Shown one piece after another: positions 62,744-64,000 of a DNA stretch of 64,000 bases; within the stretch, counting starts at the first letter, position 1; each line of letters starts with the position of its first letter. The DNA lies in the NCBI RefSeq assembly GCF_001424905.1, contig NZ_LMCU01000001.1, positions 1,481,480 through 1,545,479 of the forward strand, read 5' to 3'. The notes beneath the pieces are model-generated. The model was not told the DNA's origin and made no database searches. It saw nothing but the letters and a program-made list of their open reading frames with translations. This DNA comes from Leifsonia sp. Root112D2. Lineage in GTDB: Bacteria; Actinomycetota; Actinomycetes; Actinomycetales; Microbacteriaceae. The position numbers and the translations under genes are program-made.

Positions 62744-63634
62744 TTAGGCGTCGAGGTGTTGTCCCTCGTCGTTGTCGGATGTGAGGATCTCGGCGATGGT
62801 GTGTGCGGTTTTGAGGACGCGTCCGGCGGTGGATTTGATGAGGTCGGTGTTTGCGTTGCTCCATCCGGCGATGTAGCCGATGCTGTAGCTGCTGGTGTCG
62901 ATTCCGAGCATCCCGGCAACAATGTAGGCGACGGATTCAGCCTCGGTTTCCATAAGCCCGCGGTGTTGGGCGTGTTCGGTCATGTCGTCGATGTGCCGGA
63001 GGACGATGTGTGCTGTCTCGTGGATCATGGTCTTTGCGGTGTGCTCGGCTGAGAGTTGGTCGTCGATGACGATGAGGTGGGTTTCGGGGGCGGTGTACCC
63101 GCTTTGTCCTCCGGGGAGACTCTGGTATTCGATTTTCCAGCCGTTAGCGGTCAGGTGGTTGCTGAGGGTATCCACGATCCCGAAGTCGTCCGTCCCGGTA
63201 AGCGGACTGCTGAGGGTGGATATATCGTCTGCTCCCTCGATGGGATCAGTCTGCTCGATGTCGAACACGGTCAGGATTGGGTAGCGGGTGATGGTCTTTT
63301 CGATGTCGTCGCCGTTCTCGTCTTCCTCGATGAGTTTCTGTTGCCGGTATCCGAAGATCCGGATGCCGGTCTCGCCTTTGCGAACCTGGCGGCCTTTGGC
63401 CTGCCAGGCGCGGAATCCGGCGACAGTGGTCGCGTCGGGTCGTTGGGAGAGGATGAGGAGGAGGTTGTTGAGGCTGTAGGCGTGGAACGATTGGGCGAAG
63501 CCGAGGAATCGTTTCCACTGGTCGGTGTTGCGCAATGCGTCGACTTGGTCGGTGATGCTGGCGTGGAGCGCTTCCGCTTGGGCCTTCTTTTCCTCGGCCG
63601 TTTTGCGTGGTGCTCGTGTCGTTGTGTTAGTCAT
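62744..63634 (-). CDS. ArdC-like antirestriction protein
   Basis: The 296-residue protein has an N-terminal ArdC-type single-strand DNA-binding domain (about 20-120, F-H-A-Y-S-L-N-N-L-L-L-I, then A-K-G-R-Q-V-R-K-G-E). A C-terminal metallopeptidase-like domain has the H-E-T-A-H motif near residue 205 and the acidic partner near E-A-E-S-V-A-Y. Such proteins protect incoming single-stranded DNA from restriction. It is intact, unlike the remnant at 54881-55020. Confidence 0.88.
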   Translation of the reverse strand: MTNTTTRAPRKTAEEKKAQAEALHASITDQVDALRNTDQWKRFLGFAQSFHAYSLNNLLLILSQRPDATTVAGFRAWQAKGRQVRKGETGIRIFGYRQQKLIEEDENGDDIEKTITRYPILTVFDIEQTDPIEGADDISTLSSPLTGTDDFGIVDTLSNHLTANGWKIEYQSLPGGQSGYTAPETHLIVIDDQLSAEHTAKTMIHETAHIVLRHIDDMTEHAQHRGLMETEAESVAYIVAGMLGIDTSSYSIGYIAGWSNANTDLIKSTAGRVLKTAHTIAEILTSDNDEGQHLDA

Positions 63635-63726
63635 GATCCTTTACTCCCCGTTTGCTTAGCCAAGTGGTTGTGCTTGATACGGGGACCAGATGGCGAAGCG
63701 GAGGAAGCCACCATGAGCGGGGACCT

Positions 63727-63798
63727 GGGCCGGGTGAAAAGTTTCTGGCGAAATAAGCGACGCCAGGGAGCGCGTCAGAAAGTTTTCATCCCCGGGCC
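63727..63798. repeat. Imperfect inverted repeat upstream of the right-edge gene
   Basis: Arms 63727-63750 and 63773-63798 pair imperfectly through TGAAAA-TTTCTG-CG and CGG-type ends. The spacer contains a second Cys-free GC segment. It could be a regulatory hairpin or a structured site of the element. Confidence 0.4.
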
Positions 63799-63841
63799 AG
63801 GCAGCGAAGCTGCCGCGTTGGTGGAGGGGGAGTGCAGCCAT

Positions 63842-64000
63842 ATGATCAACGCGTCAAGCACAACCACCAGCCCGTCATCGGCCGCGGTGCAAGCGATCAG
63901 CGCTGCTACCCCAATTGCGCATCTGATCCGCGCCTTGGGAACCCGTGACGGAATCACCCTCCTCACCGTGATGCATGTGCGGTCCCTGGTGCTTTCTGAG
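63842..64000 (+). CDS. Unknown protein, 5' part only
   Basis: An open frame begins at ATG 63842 behind a GGAGGGGGAG site and runs to the right edge (53 residues so far). The N-terminus is Ser/Thr-rich, followed by A-H-L-I-R-A-L-G-T-R and L-L-T-V-M-H-V-R. An earlier ATG at 63713 is in the same frame. The start and family remain uncertain because the gene leaves the window. Confidence 0.5.
   Translation, partial: MINASSTTTSPSSAAVQAISAATPIAHLIRALGTRDGITLLTVMHVRSLVLSE

Noticed and set aside
27871..64000. A second att site (repeat of the tRNA-Ser 3' end) inside the window
   Set aside because: I looked for the T-arm/acceptor segment further right and found none, so the element's right end is not assigned.

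Overview
The window comes from a high-GC actinomycete, most likely a member of the Microbacteriaceae. The evidence is the gene order DUF3180 - PH-domain pair - DUF2520 protein - panC - lysS, followed by clpC, radA and DUF2510/DUF2637-type proteins. GTG and ATGA-overlap starts are frequent, and the hexamer GGATGC/GCATCC is strongly enriched in the left part.

Bases 1 to about 27,960 are ordinary chromosome. In order they hold: the end of a DUF3180 membrane protein; bioY on the minus strand; a tightly coupled operon of two bacterial PH-domain membrane proteins, a Rossmann/DUF2520 protein, panC and lysS; a CtaG-like oxidase assembly protein; cardiolipin synthase; a VapBC-type toxin-antitoxin pair with a perfect 14-bp inverted-repeat operator; a pirin; an operon of two related membrane proteins ending in a YozG-like regulator; clpC; a DUF559/AbiEi-like gene bracketed by two copies of one palindrome; a GNAT acetyltransferase; two membrane proteins; a methyltransferase; radA; a heterodimeric ABC exporter; an alpha/beta hydrolase that converges on and overlaps an SGNH esterase; and tRNA-Ser(CGA).

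Bases 27,961 to the right edge look like one integrative and conjugative element inserted at the 3' end of tRNA-Ser(CGA). The tyrosine integrase lies just inside the junction. Next come a divergent regulator/excisionase switch with four related operator-like sites, a DUF2637 protein, a sigma-like factor, a cell-wall hydrolase, a lipoprotein, and a type IV secretion set (pilin-like DUF6112 protein, VirB6/TrbL-like, SCO6880-like, VirB4-like, VirD4-like). After that are an HNH protein, ssb, and a distal MobF-type relaxase-helicase. Accessory genes are interspersed: a partial RES-domain protein, an AbiJ-like HEPN protein, an HNH nuclease, an XRE protein with a large Gly/Ala-rich hydrophobic core, a Mrr-like remnant, a type II restriction-modification pair (m5C methylase plus GIY-YIG nuclease), and four tiny Cys-rich proteins. 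No second copy of the tRNA end was found, so the right boundary lies beyond base 64,000.

Within the element, a catabolic cassette at 55,018-62,376 (DeoR regulator, APC permease, FGGY kinase, GlpA-like and GlpB-like FAD enzymes, HAD phosphatase) sits between an intact ardC-like antirestriction gene (62,744-63,634) and a decayed direct repeat of that gene's 3' end (54,881-55,020). This suggests the cassette arrived by a duplication-type insertion. The most promising less-described items are this cassette and its flanking repeats, the XRE/hydrophobic-core pair at 44,244-45,847, a 43-bp upstream element shared by the lipoprotein gene and ssb, and the palindrome-bracketed DUF559 gene.
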